Positions 36,841 through 45,893 of a DNA stretch of 51,489 nucleotides are shown one piece after another. Each line of letters starts with the position of its first letter. The first letter of the stretch is position 1. Source of the DNA: Bacteroidales bacterium (GTDB lineage Bacteria > Bacteroidota > Bacteroidia > Bacteroidales > JAADJA01). The stretch lies in assembly GCA_021740645.1 (NCBI GenBank), contig JAIOZL010000038.1:1-51489 (forward strand), in the 5' to 3' direction. The notes under the pieces are model-generated. The model searched no databases, was not told the origin of the DNA, and worked only from the letters and a program-made list of their open reading frames with translations. A program made the position numbers and the translations under genes.

Positions 36841-37509
36841 TTATTGTGTTTCTGGAGGATTTATTATCCTGCCGTCCTCAATTACAAGTTTACGATCTGC
36901 CATGTCAGCTAACTTAAGGTTATGTGTAACAATTACACATGTTTGCCCAAGATTTTCCCTCAAAGAAAAAAACAACTTATGCAATTCAACCGCCGAAGCA
37001 GAGTCAAGGTTACCTGAGGGCTCATCTGCAAAAACGACCAAAGGTTTATTGATAAGCGCCCTGGCTACGGCTACACGTTGTTGTTCACCTCCTGACAATT
37101 CATTGGGTTTATGATCCAGTCGATCTGACAAGTTTAGAATTTCCAGAATTTTTTTAGCTTCCTTTGATACCTCATTTTTTGATTTCCGGGCAATTAGTCC
37201 GGGTATGCAAACATTCTCAAGTGCAGTAAATTCAGGTAATAAATGGTGAAACTGAAAAACAAATCCAATATTCTGATTCCTGAACTCTGAGAGTTTATTA
37301 TCCGATAAAAGATTAACTTCCATTTCGTCGATAAACAAACTTCCTTTATCTGCTTTATCAATCGTACCTAATATATGCAGCAAAGTAGATTTACCAGCAC
37401 CGGAGGCACCGACAATAGAAACTACTTCCCCCTTTTTTATTTCAAGGTCGATACCTTTTAATACTTTAAGGTTTCCGAAGGCTCTTTCGATATTTTTCGT
37501 TCTGATCAC
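36841..37509 (-). CDS. lolD: LolD/MacB-type ABC transporter ATP-binding protein
   Basis: 222 residues starting at a GTG. Walker A is GASGAGKST (34-42), the Q-loop is in [12 protein letters not shown], the signature is [15 protein letters not shown], and Walker B with the catalytic Glu is [13 protein letters not shown]. Motif spacing and [16 protein letters not shown] fit the MacB/LolD subfamily that drives periplasmic lipoprotein release with LolC/LolE permeases. No permease gene is adjacent, so the partner is elsewhere and LolD is the likely but not certain name. The gene shares a palindromic promoter region with the divergent NtrC-type regulator gene. Confidence 0.9.
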   Translation of the reverse strand: MIRTKNIERAFGNLKVLKGIDLEIKKGEVVSIVGASGAGKSTLLHILGTIDKADKGSLFIDEMEVNLLSDNKLSEFRNQNIGFVFQFHHLLPEFTALENVCIPGLIARKSKNEVSKEAKKILEILNLSDRLDHKPNELSGGEQQRVAVARALINKPLVVFADEPSGNLDSASAVELHKLFFSLRENLGQTCVIVTHNLKLADMADRKLVIEDGRIINPPETQ

Positions 37510-37517
37510 GATGCTGA

Positions 37518-37549
37518 TTTAAGCTGCAAAGATAAAATATTTATCTTTG
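37518..37549. promoter_or_regulatory. Palindromic, probably bidirectional promoter
   Basis: CAAAGATAAA, spacer ATA, TTTATCTTTG form a perfect 10-base inverted repeat (37527-37549). The right arm gives TATCTTTG (37542-37549), an exact TAnnTTTG -7 box for the plus gene at 37580, with TTTA at 37518-37521 as a near -33 box after a 20-base spacer. The left arm gives the same -7 box on the minus strand for the LolD gene at 37509. Confidence 0.6.
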
Positions 37550-37579
37550 GAAGCCTTATAAACACATAATAGAAAACAA

Positions 37580-38743
37580 ATGGCGCACATACTAATTATA
37601 GATGATGAAAGAGCGATTAGAAGCACCCTGGCTGATATTCTGGCGAATGAAAAATACCAGGTCGACCAGGCAGAAAATGGTGAAATAGCGCTTGAGAAAA
37701 TAAAAGAATCTACTTATGATGTCATTTTGTGTGATATCAAAATGCCGGGAATAGATGGTCTTGAGGTACTTGAGAAAGCCCTGGGACTTACTGATTGCCC
37801 TATCATAATGATTTCAGGGCATGGTACCATTGAAACAGCCGTTGGAGCTATAAAGAAAGGAGCTTTTGATTATATCGAGAAACCACCGGATTTAAATCGT
37901 TTACTTATTACGATCCGGAATGCCATGGATAAATCCAAGTTGATGACAGAAACCAAAAAGCTTAAAAAACAGGTGAGCAAGTCGTGGGAAATGGTAGGTG
38001 AATCAAAGGAGATCAAGAATATTCAGGACATTATCGAGAGAGTGGCCCCTACCGACGCACGGGTGCTTATAACCGGCGAGAATGGAACAGGGAAAGAACT
38101 GGTGGCCCGCTGGCTGCATGAAAAAAGTAACCGCAGTCATGCGCCCTTTATTGAAGTAAATTGCGCTGCAATTCCCAGTGAATTGATCGAATCTCAATTA
38201 TTCGGCCATGAAAAAGGCTCGTTTACTTCTGCTATTAAACAACGTAAAGGAGATTTTGAGCAAGCTCATGGTGGAACCATTTTTTTGGATGAGATAGGTG
38301 ATATGAGTTTATCAGCACAGGCAAAAGTCCTCAGGGCATTACAGGAAAACAAGATAACACGGGTGGGCGGCGAAAAAGATATCCTGGTAGATGTGAGGGT
38401 GATTGCGGCCACAAATAAAAACCTGAAGAAAGAGATACAAAATGAAAAATTCCGGGAGGACTTATACCACCGCCTGAGTGTAATTTTAATACACGTACCC
38501 TCCTTAAGGGAAAGAAAAACAGATATTCCGTTATTGGCGCAACATTTTATGCAACTTACCTGTGAAAACAATGGCCGATCGCTTATACCTTTTGAAGATG
38601 AAGCTATAATGGAACTGGAAAAAATGCCCTGGACCGGAAACATCCGTGAACTCAGGAATGTAGTGGAACGGCTTGCGATACTTTGCGATAACCATATTAC
38701 AGCTGAAGATGTGATTAAATTTGCACAACCACTTTTAAAATAA
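37580..38743 (+). CDS. NtrC-type sigma-54 response regulator lacking a DNA-binding domain
   Basis: 387 residues. The receiver (about 3-115) has HILIIDDERAIRSTL, acceptor Asp52 in VILCDIKMPGIDG, and YIEKPP. The AAA+ domain has Walker A GENGTGKE, the sigma-54 contact loop as GSFTSA (213-218; the classic form is GAFTGA), Walker B GGTIFLDEIGDM and the arginine-finger region ATNKNLKKE. The protein ends after the last AAA+ helices (NIRELRNVVERLAILCDNHI, then FAQPLLK), about 60-80 residues short of NtrC, with no Fis-type helix-turn-helix. It may activate sigma-54 promoters from solution, as described for such truncated activators elsewhere. No kinase partner is adjacent. Its promoter is the palindrome just upstream. 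Confidence 0.93.
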   Translation: MAHILIIDDERAIRSTLADILANEKYQVDQAENGEIALEKIKESTYDVILCDIKMPGIDGLEVLEKALGLTDCPIIMISGHGTIETAVGAIKKGAFDYIEKPPDLNRLLITIRNAMDKSKLMTETKKLKKQVSKSWEMVGESKEIKNIQDIIERVAPTDARVLITGENGTGKELVARWLHEKSNRSHAPFIEVNCAAIPSELIESQLFGHEKGSFTSAIKQRKGDFEQAHGGTIFLDEIGDMSLSAQAKVLRALQENKITRVGGEKDILVDVRVIAATNKNLKKEIQNEKFREDLYHRLSVILIHVPSLRERKTDIPLLAQHFMQLTCENNGRSLIPFEDEAIMELEKMPWTGNIRELRNVVERLAILCDNHITAEDVIKFAQPLLK

Positions 38744-38876
38744 AATCCTTCATTATCATCGATTATTCGTAATTTTGCCGTACCTTATATTGTTCTTTGA
38801 AATTATTTTAGAATAATATTTCAAGTTCGAGATTAATATAAAAAATCCGACTTCGCTGAAGCTTCGTTGGATATCC

Positions 38877-39270
38877 GGGGCTGACTGGATTTGACAGCAA
38901 GGACAGTGGACTTGTAAGCATGCCGGGCATTAGAGATGTGGCTCGTTATCAACTATCTTTAAACTATAATTGGCGAAACTAATTACGCTCTCGCAGCCTA
39001 ATCGAATTACAGTAGATTGTGCGCTTAATCACGCTCCAGGAGCGTGACGGGACATTCCGCAGAAGGAGATGCCTGATTCCAACTGATTACGGAGTGCTCA
39101 TAATTTCGGGCTGGTTTTGTAAAGTCTCTGGTTACAAAACGAGATTAAAGAGATAAGGTATAATTTGGGTGCTTTTTTCCGGATTATATTCGAAAATTAA
39201 TAAAAAGATAAGCATGTAGAAAGCACTTTTGCTGCTTGTTTGGACGAGGGTTCGACTCCCTCCAGCTCCA
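38877..39270 (+). ncRNA. ssrA: tmRNA (SsrA)
   Basis: The 5' end GGGGCTGACTGGATTTGACA and the 3' end GGTTCGACTCCCTCCAGCTCC-A have the tRNA-like acceptor and T-arm of tmRNA; GGGGCTG pairs with CAGCTCC (one G-U pair). The tag frame at 38972-39001 reads GETNYALAA then TAA. The segments between show pseudoknot-like hairpins such as CACGCTCC/GGAGCGTG. The terminal CCA is not encoded (the next bases are CAA), so it must be added after transcription. tmRNA rescues stalled ribosomes and marks the unfinished protein for degradation. It stands alone between the NtrC-type gene and the convergent T9SS gene, with a terminator at its 3' side. Confidence 0.96.
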
Positions 39271-39273
39271 CAA

Positions 39274-39309
39274 AAGACTCTAACCTAATTTGGTGGAGTC
39301 TTTTTTTTT
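39274..39309. terminator. Terminator of tmRNA
   Basis: AGACTC (39275-39280) and GAGTCT (39296-39301) pair, with an inner ACC/GGT extension, and a run of nine T follows. It touches the stop codon of the convergent T9SS gene at 39308. Confidence 0.85.
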
Positions 39310-41680
39310 ATTTCAAATAAACCTTCTGGCTAAACCTATCATTTGCATTGGAAACCTGAACAATATAAAATCCCGACATGGTTTGGGAATCAATTTCAGT
39401 GTACGTCTCTGTCATTACAAATGAACGTATTTTCTGGCCAAGCAAATTATAAATTACCACATTACTTGTCTGTCCTATTGGATTATTGAGGATTATTTGA
39501 TTTCCGTTGCTATAAACTGTTATGGCATCATTTAAAGAGATATTTTCTATTTCAGTAAAATATAAAGTAAAGCGATTTGAAATATCGTAAGTTTTTGCAG
39601 AGAAGGAATAGGATGGTTGATCTTTAAGATTTACAAAAGTATTTTCAAGCTTGTCTTTTAAAACTAATACTTCAAAATCATCAGTTCCGGTCACTGTAAT
39701 TATATGTTCAAAATTTCCGGAAGGTAAATATTCAAGGTTAATTGAATTTGTAGCTCTCAAAGAATTTATAGAATATTTGGTTTCACCACTTTCTGAATAA
39801 ATTTGGGGAACACCTTCTACCCCACTTAACAATTTATAGGCATCCCACTTTTTATCAAATCCCAGGGTAGCTTCTTCCATAAATCGAATATAGGTTTCAT
39901 CAGAATATCCATTGCTTTCTACTTTAATTTGGAGCAGATTGTTTATTTCAGACTTATACCAATCCTCGGATCCCGTGCAAGTTTTTACAGAATTATCAAG
40001 TCCAAATTCAAAGGTACCACTTGTATTTACATGAATGAAAAAACCTTGTGCAACAGGAATATTAGCTTGCCCAACTCCACCCACAAAGGATTCGTAACTT
40101 AACGACTGATCATCATAATAATATATGGCATTATCAATTTCTGCCGGAAATGTTATCTGGTTAGCATCAATTGCTGAAGTATAAGGGTTTCCTACTAAAT
40201 TCCAATTGTTTAAGTTAGTAGGATCGCCGGGATCGAAATCAGTCCCACTTACCATAATTGAAAAATACCCCGAAGCAATATCATTCATTGTTCCAACAAA
40301 TTCAATGGTATCTCCTGTTCCAGGATTTACATCCTCACATTGATAGTCTAAATCACGTTTAATGCTATATCCTTTCATAACCTGGAAAACTTGTGGTGGG
40401 CTACTTACACATGGTGTTCCACCAGGCGAAAAGTCGTACCATGTATTTTGGCTCTCATCCCAATCATTAATCCAATAATCAAACATATCGTGATTTTCAA
40501 AATAATTTACGGGACTTGAAATATAATGCCACCCCGCAAAGGCGGAAGGATTGCCAATACCTCCAGAATGTCTTTTAAATACATAGGAACCAAGCCCGTA
40601 AACAGAAGTATGGCACAATAATGAACCTTCATAGACTCCCGAATTGGAAATATCATCCATCACCTCAATGCATCCCTTATTAATTACATGGCCATTTGAA
40701 GTATTGTCAAACACATCACCTATATATAAAGATGCATTGTTTTCGACCAGGCCATCGTTATTCATTGTATAAATAATATTTACCTCATCTTCGTTTATCA
40801 GACTGGAATTAAAAAATTGATAGAAATCATTTGTTTCCAAATAACTTTCATTTACGATCAGTTGATAATTCTCTATTTCAAATATATTCAACACCTCTGA
40901 CTGATTGTAAATATAAATATTTCCATAATTCTGTATGAGAAGATTATTATCACCATCAAAGGTTGTTTTATCTTCACAAATAACGTCACCTAAATTTTCG
41001 AATGTGGAAATTACGACAAGATCAGAATGTTTATCAATTAAAATATCTCCGGTATTATATAAATAATCTCCTACTTCAAGATAAGCCTTGTTGTAATTTG
41101 AATATTGGGAATAATTATTAAACCTGTTGATAATAAATATTTGGGACATATCTTCATTTTGAATAACACCAAAATTGTCCATATCATATGTTACTATTTT
41201 AGCAAAATTGATCCCATTGCCCTTATTATCAACTTGTCCTCCAGAGTAAACAGTAAACTTGTTGGCAATAAAGAATCCGGGGCTCTTATAGTTTTCGATA
41301 AAACCATAGCAATCCAGATTGTTACTAATATCCAGATACCCATTGTTATAAAAAGTATTTCCGCTTCCGAATATCAAATCACCATATACTTCAAACGTTC
41401 CATTATTATTCAGGTCGAATGTATAACCTGTACCGTTTACGACCATATTGTTACACTCTGCTGAACCATCTCCCAGGTCAACATTATTTGACCCTGAGGG
41501 TGGGTTTACAAAATACACGTTATCTACAAAGGTAGGAACCTGGGCCGGATTCCAATTTCCTGATGTAAACCAGTCGTCATCACCCGCATTTCCAGTCCAG
41601 TAAATGTCGGTGGCTATTAAATTATTTATAAAAATAAAAGATAAAAGTACCGGGGAAAGAAATGAAATAATTTTTTTCAT
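39308..41680 (-). CDS. Large secreted beta-rich protein with T9SS sorting domain
   Basis: 790 residues, signal peptide ending FINNLIATD. Residues about 25-60 (DIYWTGNAGDDDWFTSGNWNP) match the YWxG...DWxxxxNW block found at the start of many T9SS adhesin-like proteins. About 100-390 is a parallel beta-helix-like stretch rich in Asn, Tyr and Ile with repeats such as NNGYLDISNNLDCYG and ENNASLYIGDVFDN. A second region (about 395-700) includes FAGWHYISSPVNYFEN and NLNNWNLVGNPYTSAID, a block found in other large Bacteroidota surface proteins. The C-terminus AITVYSNGNQ ... YNLLGQKIRSF ... QKVYLK is a sorting domain. Probably an adhesin or surface-layer protein; no catalytic motif. It converges with the tmRNA gene. 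Confidence 0.88.
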   Translation of the reverse strand: MKKIISFLSPVLLSFIFINNLIATDIYWTGNAGDDDWFTSGNWNPAQVPTFVDNVYFVNPPSGSNNVDLGDGSAECNNMVVNGTGYTFDLNNNGTFEVYGDLIFGSGNTFYNNGYLDISNNLDCYGFIENYKSPGFFIANKFTVYSGGQVDNKGNGINFAKIVTYDMDNFGVIQNEDMSQIFIINRFNNYSQYSNYNKAYLEVGDYLYNTGDILIDKHSDLVVISTFENLGDVICEDKTTFDGDNNLLIQNYGNIYIYNQSEVLNIFEIENYQLIVNESYLETNDFYQFFNSSLINEDEVNIIYTMNNDGLVENNASLYIGDVFDNTSNGHVINKGCIEVMDDISNSGVYEGSLLCHTSVYGLGSYVFKRHSGGIGNPSAFAGWHYISSPVNYFENHDMFDYWINDWDESQNTWYDFSPGGTPCVSSPPQVFQVMKGYSIKRDLDYQCEDVNPGTGDTIEFVGTMNDIASGYFSIMVSGTDFDPGDPTNLNNWNLVGNPYTSAIDANQITFPAEIDNAIYYYDDQSLSYESFVGGVGQANIPVAQGFFIHVNTSGTFEFGLDNSVKTCTGSEDWYKSEINNLLQIKVESNGYSDETYIRFMEEATLGFDKKWDAYKLLSGVEGVPQIYSESGETKYSINSLRATNSINLEYLPSGNFEHIITVTGTDDFEVLVLKDKLENTFVNLKDQPSYSFSAKTYDISNRFTLYFTEIENISLNDAITVYSNGNQIILNNPIGQTSNVVIYNLLGQKIRSFVMTETYTEIDSQTMSGFYIVQVSNANDRFSQKVYLK

Positions 41681-41803
41681 ACTCGAGTTTTTTAAATGGA
41701 ATTACGGCCTATTGCAGTTCAACTCCATAGTCAGACTTTTGGGTTATTTGCAAGTCTTAGTTTTTACTTGATTATGAATAAAATAGTTTCAGCCAGAAGG
41801 AGG

Positions 41804-42880
41804 CTATTTTATAATAACATCCATGGCTCCGTATCCAAAATCCCGCATTGATGCATCACGGTATTCTACGTTGGAATAATCCTTAAGAATTTGCTTTAAA
41901 GTAGTTTTTAAAACACCTGTCCCTACACCATGAATAAATGTGATCTTTTTAAGATTGTTGGCCATGCCGTTTTCAAGACAACGGGTAAAATAATTAACCT
42001 GGGTTTTTAACTTCTCTATATCTTCAAGCTCTGATTCATTATCCACCAATTCATAAATATGCAGATCAACAACGGCTTCCTGCGGACTGGTTTTATGTTT
42101 ATCAATAATATTTTCAGGGACAACTTCAACGGCTTTTTTAGAAGAAATTTCAATTTTTTCAGTTTTATCCTTGTTTTCGCCTTCACTTAAAACTGAAATT
42201 GCACCAAGCGAGGATAAAGAAACCAGGATAGCTTTACCTTCAATAATTGAGGATTCGCGGTAGCTTGTTTCGGTATAAAATCTCGGGAACCGTATTTTGA
42301 AATCAGAATTTAAGGGAACCAAAACTTTTTGGCCCTGATCGGCATGAAACAATACCTGCACTATACCCTTTTCCCAGTCAGCCATATGTTCCCTGTCAAT
42401 CGAATCAAGTAAAACCATCGACCTTGGATTAATTGAACCATAATCTTTGCCGGCAAACCCGCCCTCGGGCTCATTGATAAAGATGCTGTACAAAATATCA
42501 TAGTTAGTATGATTTACAAGATATATATCTAATAAACCTGTAATTAACCATTTTTGGTCCTGCGGTACAAAAGCAAAGTATATTCCGGGCTCTACCTGAC
42601 CGTGAGCCTTATTATTACTTAATAGAATATTTCGGTCGTCATTTTCATAATGCGTTTCGGGTGAAGCCTCAAACTTAATGTCATAATCTTCCCTAAACAT
42701 ATGTTTTGGGGAATCAACTGGTGCATCAAGTTCTATCTTCAACAATTCCCCCACAAGGGTTGGAATTTCAAACCCATCTGATATTGCCACATTTACGAGG
42801 CTCGGACTAATGATTTTACTTACTACACCGCCTCCACTTTCATTCAGGAATTTAACCCGATCACCTACTTTAAATTTCAT
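41804..42880 (-). CDS. DUF2027 protein with C-terminal Smr domain
   Basis: 358 residues, no signal. The N-terminus (KFKVGDRVKFLNESGGGVVS) is an SH3-like small domain, followed by the DUF2027 body (IYFAFVPQDQKWLITGLL, INPRSMVLLDSIDREHM). The last 95 residues are a Smr domain: AVVDLHIYELVDNESELE, then KKITFIHGVGTGVLKTTLKQ, with DLHxY and the conserved HGxGxGxL loop. Smr domains are nucleases or RNA/DNA-binding folds, as in MutS2 C-termini. DUF2027 is of unknown function and common in Bacteroidota. Lies 83 bases after the pentaheme cytochrome gene in the same direction. Confidence 0.92.
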   Translation of the reverse strand: MKFKVGDRVKFLNESGGGVVSKIISPSLVNVAISDGFEIPTLVGELLKIELDAPVDSPKHMFREDYDIKFEASPETHYENDDRNILLSNNKAHGQVEPGIYFAFVPQDQKWLITGLLDIYLVNHTNYDILYSIFINEPEGGFAGKDYGSINPRSMVLLDSIDREHMADWEKGIVQVLFHADQGQKVLVPLNSDFKIRFPRFYTETSYRESSIIEGKAILVSLSSLGAISVLSEGENKDKTEKIEISSKKAVEVVPENIIDKHKTSPQEAVVDLHIYELVDNESELEDIEKLKTQVNYFTRCLENGMANNLKKITFIHGVGTGVLKTTLKQILKDYSNVEYRDASMRDFGYGAMDVIIK

Positions 42881-42963
42881 ACGTAAATTTTTGGCAAAAT
42901 TACCAAATTAATGAGTCAAAATACAGCATGAATAATTCAAAGGGAATCAGAGACGATTTCCTT

Positions 42964-44868
42964 TTATCTCAGAAATAACTTTTGTGAGAATTGATTTCCA
43001 TCACCATCTACACATTTTACAAGAACAATCCCTTTAACAGAGGGACTTTTAACAAGTAAGCTTCCCGGCACATTGCTTAGCATTTCAACATTATTGAGTT
43101 GTTTACCATCCAGTGTAAATACATTTATCTTCTTAATCTCATGGGTACTGCTAATGAAAAACTGATCACCTGCTGGATTGGGATATATGCGAAGGTTTTC
43201 TTTGTTTTTATCGCTATTTCCAGTAAGAAAGCTGGATTGTGTAACAGATGCAACTTCTAAAGGGGTTTTATCTGCCTGGTTGTATAAGTCCTGAAATAAA
43301 CCAATTTCTTCTGAAGAATAGGTAAACATATGCTGCAGCCACTTATCGTTAACTGTTTGGTAATATACCAATACCTTCACATTTAGCTGTGCAGGGAAAT
43401 CCATGGTCGGGATGCGGTAATGAATCACATCAGTGCCACTCCCTTCAATATTATTCAGACGGTTAAAATCATTATCAATTAAAGCAAATCCTTCGACTCT
43501 CACCGTATCATAAGCTAGATGTGAGCTTGTAAATCCTTCAGGAGGAATCCTGTTATCCTTCAAGACAACATATGCTCGTTCAAGCACTGTAGTCACGTCG
43601 GAATTTACATCACCCATTACCAACTCATATATCTGAACCTGGTTTTCATCTGTAATTGTATTAAAATGTGTTTCATAGCCTGAATCTTCCTGAATCAGAT
43701 TAAAGTTTTCATCCGTTTTACCACTTTGAAATAAAGTGTCATTTTGAGTGTCGGTAACGATGAAACTTACAAAAGCCCTTCTGCTCGGAAACCCCGTTGG
43801 AAATTTATGTCCTGCTTTATTATGAATAGATACATCAACAAAAAGTGAATCCTGAGTCCGGATCATGGATGAGATATTAAGATCAAGGGTGTAATTCTGA
43901 AGCATTCTTGTTGACCTGGAGATCGTTGAGTCAAGTTGAATTTCATCGGTGGTTAAAGCAAGCGCATCAATATTCTCTTTTAACATTCTTAGCATAAAAA
44001 CATTTGCACCCACAAGTTGATGCATTCCAAAAGGTGTCCTTTTATTAAGCCAGGGAGGCATTGAACTAACGGATACTTCATCACTGATTTCAGGAATATG
44101 ACAAGATTGGCAACTTGTTTCAGAAGCCGGAAAATCAGAATTTAACCATTCATGATAAATAGCTTGTTCCACAAACTCTGAGCCTGTGGGTTCGCCTTCA
44201 AGGTCAACTGAACTGGTCAGTAAAGTGTGGCAGGACCCGCAAATTTTAGAATCGCGGATATGGTTACCATAAGTGGGTGTATACCCAGTATGACTAACCA
44301 TTGGATTGGCAAAGGGCTCTTCATATTGCCCCCATATTATTTTATTGGTTCCAATCTCAAAATTGCCAGAATATTGTCCCAAAGAGCTATTGGGAATCTG
44401 ATGGCACACCGTACAAGAACCTCCATCCAATGCCAAAGGGTCAGTTACCATTTCGGCAATAGAATACAAATTTTGACCATTGTGATGTGCATTTACATTC
44501 CCAAGAGGTGCATGACATTTGGTACAAACATCCTCCAGGACTTCAGCATGTTCTGGATTCACAAGTGTTTCATGACTGACTTTTGCCCTCCAAAGCGGGT
44601 CTTTTGAGGAGTTTGCCATCATGGATGAACGCCATTCATTGGTAATACTTATACTTTCACCAATCGTATTGGTCATCGTGCTATGACATAAAACACATTC
44701 CCCCGAACCAGCAAACAAACTGTTAAAACCAGTGGGAAGTTCCCCTGCCAGAAAAGCTTTATCAGATTTTTCACTGCCTGAGAATTTGTCGGGATAGTGA
44801 AAGGAACTTAATACAATAAAGTCGGCTAGGGTTATCAGGAATAAAATAATTGGTAAGGTTACTTTCAT
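42964..44868 (-). CDS. Secreted pentaheme c-type cytochrome with T9SS sorting domain
   Basis: 634 residues from the ATG at 44868 (an upstream alternative at 44907 lacks a signal context). The signal is MKVTLPIILFLITLADF. Five CxxCH heme sites lie at C58/C61-H62, C115/C118-H119, C152/C155-H156, C210/C213-H214 and C253/C256-H257, with extra His residues (for example HH at 128-129) that could be distal ligands. Residues about 310-540 form a beta domain, and the C-terminus carries NLRIYPNPAGDQFFIS ... FSQKLFLR, a T9SS sorting domain. This places a heme-binding, presumably electron-transferring, domain outside the outer membrane. The heme-site arrangement is unlike single-domain cytochromes c. Substrate unknown; no other cytochrome genes are adjacent. 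Confidence 0.93.
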   Translation of the reverse strand: MKVTLPIILFLITLADFIVLSSFHYPDKFSGSEKSDKAFLAGELPTGFNSLFAGSGECVLCHSTMTNTIGESISITNEWRSSMMANSSKDPLWRAKVSHETLVNPEHAEVLEDVCTKCHAPLGNVNAHHNGQNLYSIAEMVTDPLALDGGSCTVCHQIPNSSLGQYSGNFEIGTNKIIWGQYEEPFANPMVSHTGYTPTYGNHIRDSKICGSCHTLLTSSVDLEGEPTGSEFVEQAIYHEWLNSDFPASETSCQSCHIPEISDEVSVSSMPPWLNKRTPFGMHQLVGANVFMLRMLKENIDALALTTDEIQLDSTISRSTRMLQNYTLDLNISSMIRTQDSLFVDVSIHNKAGHKFPTGFPSRRAFVSFIVTDTQNDTLFQSGKTDENFNLIQEDSGYETHFNTITDENQVQIYELVMGDVNSDVTTVLERAYVVLKDNRIPPEGFTSSHLAYDTVRVEGFALIDNDFNRLNNIEGSGTDVIHYRIPTMDFPAQLNVKVLVYYQTVNDKWLQHMFTYSSEEIGLFQDLYNQADKTPLEVASVTQSSFLTGNSDKNKENLRIYPNPAGDQFFISSTHEIKKINVFTLDGKQLNNVEMLSNVPGSLLVKSPSVKGIVLVKCVDGDGNQFSQKLFLR

Positions 44869-45030
44869 ATTTTCTTGTTTTTTGCAAAAATATAAAATAT
44901 ATAACAACTTATATATATCGAATATGACATTTATACCAATCTATTTTAACCCTGTAAATCATATAAACATATTGATAGCTAAACGGTTTATATAATACAA
45001 CCAGTGTAAATAAAAAATAGTCAAACTTTA

Positions 45031-45068
45031 TTCACACAAATTCAGATATTTGTATATTTGCGTGTGAA
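45031..45068 (+). promoter_or_regulatory. Promoter with overlapping imperfect palindrome
   Basis: TATATTTG at 45053-45060 matches the TAnnTTTG -7 box and lies 34 bases before the ATG at 45095. TTCACAC-AAAT (45031-45041) and ATTT-GC-GTGTGAA (45056-45068) are inverted copies that surround and overlap the box. This fits a repressor site covering the promoter. Confidence 0.5.
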
Positions 45069-45094
45069 ATAAAACAATCAACAGCATTAAAAGA

Positions 45095-45826
45095 ATGGAA
45101 CAAAAAAGCAAGAACATTATCGAAACCATTGGAACAATTTCCAAGAAGGAAACACTCGCTTCCTTCGAAGAAGACTTTTGTAATGGAATATTAATTCTGG
45201 AAAATAAATTCCCTTTTCCCGGATATTACCATGCCACTATCCCTGATAAAGAAGTATTGGATCCGGGAAGTTTTTTTCTGGTTACTAAAAATACCCAGCA
45301 GGAAGAAGAAATAATGCGTCTTAACCATGATATTAAAAAAATATTCCAAAAGAAATTTGATACTACCGTAGGGGAAGTTACCCTTTTTAATGAGATAAGG
45401 CCTTGTATCAGGGTAAAACATCTTTCAGATTATCACGATTTACCAGAATTGGTTAAATTATATCAAGACCATGGCGTTCATTTTCTTAAATTCCGAAAAG
45501 TAAAGCCATACGATGGATTAATTCGGATTAGAAAATATTTCCTGCTTGAAAGCCCCGAGCCAGGATTTTACACGGATGTGGAAGATACTTTAATGTGCTA
45601 CATTCAAATTCCTGCCTATTTGAAATGGATTGAATTTGAAAAAATCACCCTCAGCATGAAACGGAACATGGATGACATTAAATGGGATGCTGCACTGGGT
45701 ACGATTTATCGTAATAACTGCCTTGTGGATATGGTCCGAATCTACGATGAGCACATTGATCGGGAAAAGGTAATGCTGATAAAATCAAAATATCTTGAAG
45801 CGGTAAAAAAAACAAAGATTAAATAA
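45095..45826 (+). CDS. Conserved-looking cytoplasmic protein of unknown function
   Basis: 243 residues, no signal peptide or transmembrane segment. It is acidic in the N-terminus and mixed alpha/beta in pattern (FPFPGYYHATIPDKE, EVTLFNEIRPCIRVKHL, LVKLYQDHGVHFLKFRK, VEDTLMCYIQIPAYLKWIEF). I do not recognise a family. Two repeated elements (a strand then KxxxD/E near 60-75 and 160-175) suggest two related halves, but this is uncertain. It diverges from the cytochrome gene, has a well-formed promoter with palindrome and a good terminator, so it is a one-gene unit. An RNA- or nucleotide-related role is conceivable but not supported by motifs. Confidence 0.7.
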   Translation: MEQKSKNIIETIGTISKKETLASFEEDFCNGILILENKFPFPGYYHATIPDKEVLDPGSFFLVTKNTQQEEEIMRLNHDIKKIFQKKFDTTVGEVTLFNEIRPCIRVKHLSDYHDLPELVKLYQDHGVHFLKFRKVKPYDGLIRIRKYFLLESPEPGFYTDVEDTLMCYIQIPAYLKWIEFEKITLSMKRNMDDIKWDAALGTIYRNNCLVDMVRIYDEHIDREKVMLIKSKYLEAVKKTKIK

Positions 45827-45832
45827 TCTACC

Positions 45833-45862
45833 AAAAGCTTACCATTTACAGTAAGCTTTTTT
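45833..45862 (+). terminator. Rho-independent terminator
   Basis: AAAAGCTTAC, loop CATTTACA, GTAAGCTTTT form a 10-pair stem with a run of T, directly after the stop at 45826. The next gene's ATG (45894) follows 32 bases later, so that gene's promoter must overlap or lie within this short stretch, or it depends on read-through. Confidence 0.9.
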
Positions 45863-45893
45863 AATTTTGGCCTTTCAAAAAACTCCTGCTATT

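Noticed and set aside
41105..41464. A 119-residue plus-strand frame
   Set aside because: Antisense to the beta-helix part of the secreted T9SS protein; composition is that of a shadow frame.
45031..45068. CRP-type binding site
   Set aside because: CRP sites read TGTGA then TCACA; here the arms are in the opposite order (TTCACAC then GTGTGAA).
45867..45893. TTG start for the mechanosensitive channel gene
   Set aside because: It sits only five bases after the terminator stem, whereas the ATG at 45894 gives an ordinary N-terminus.
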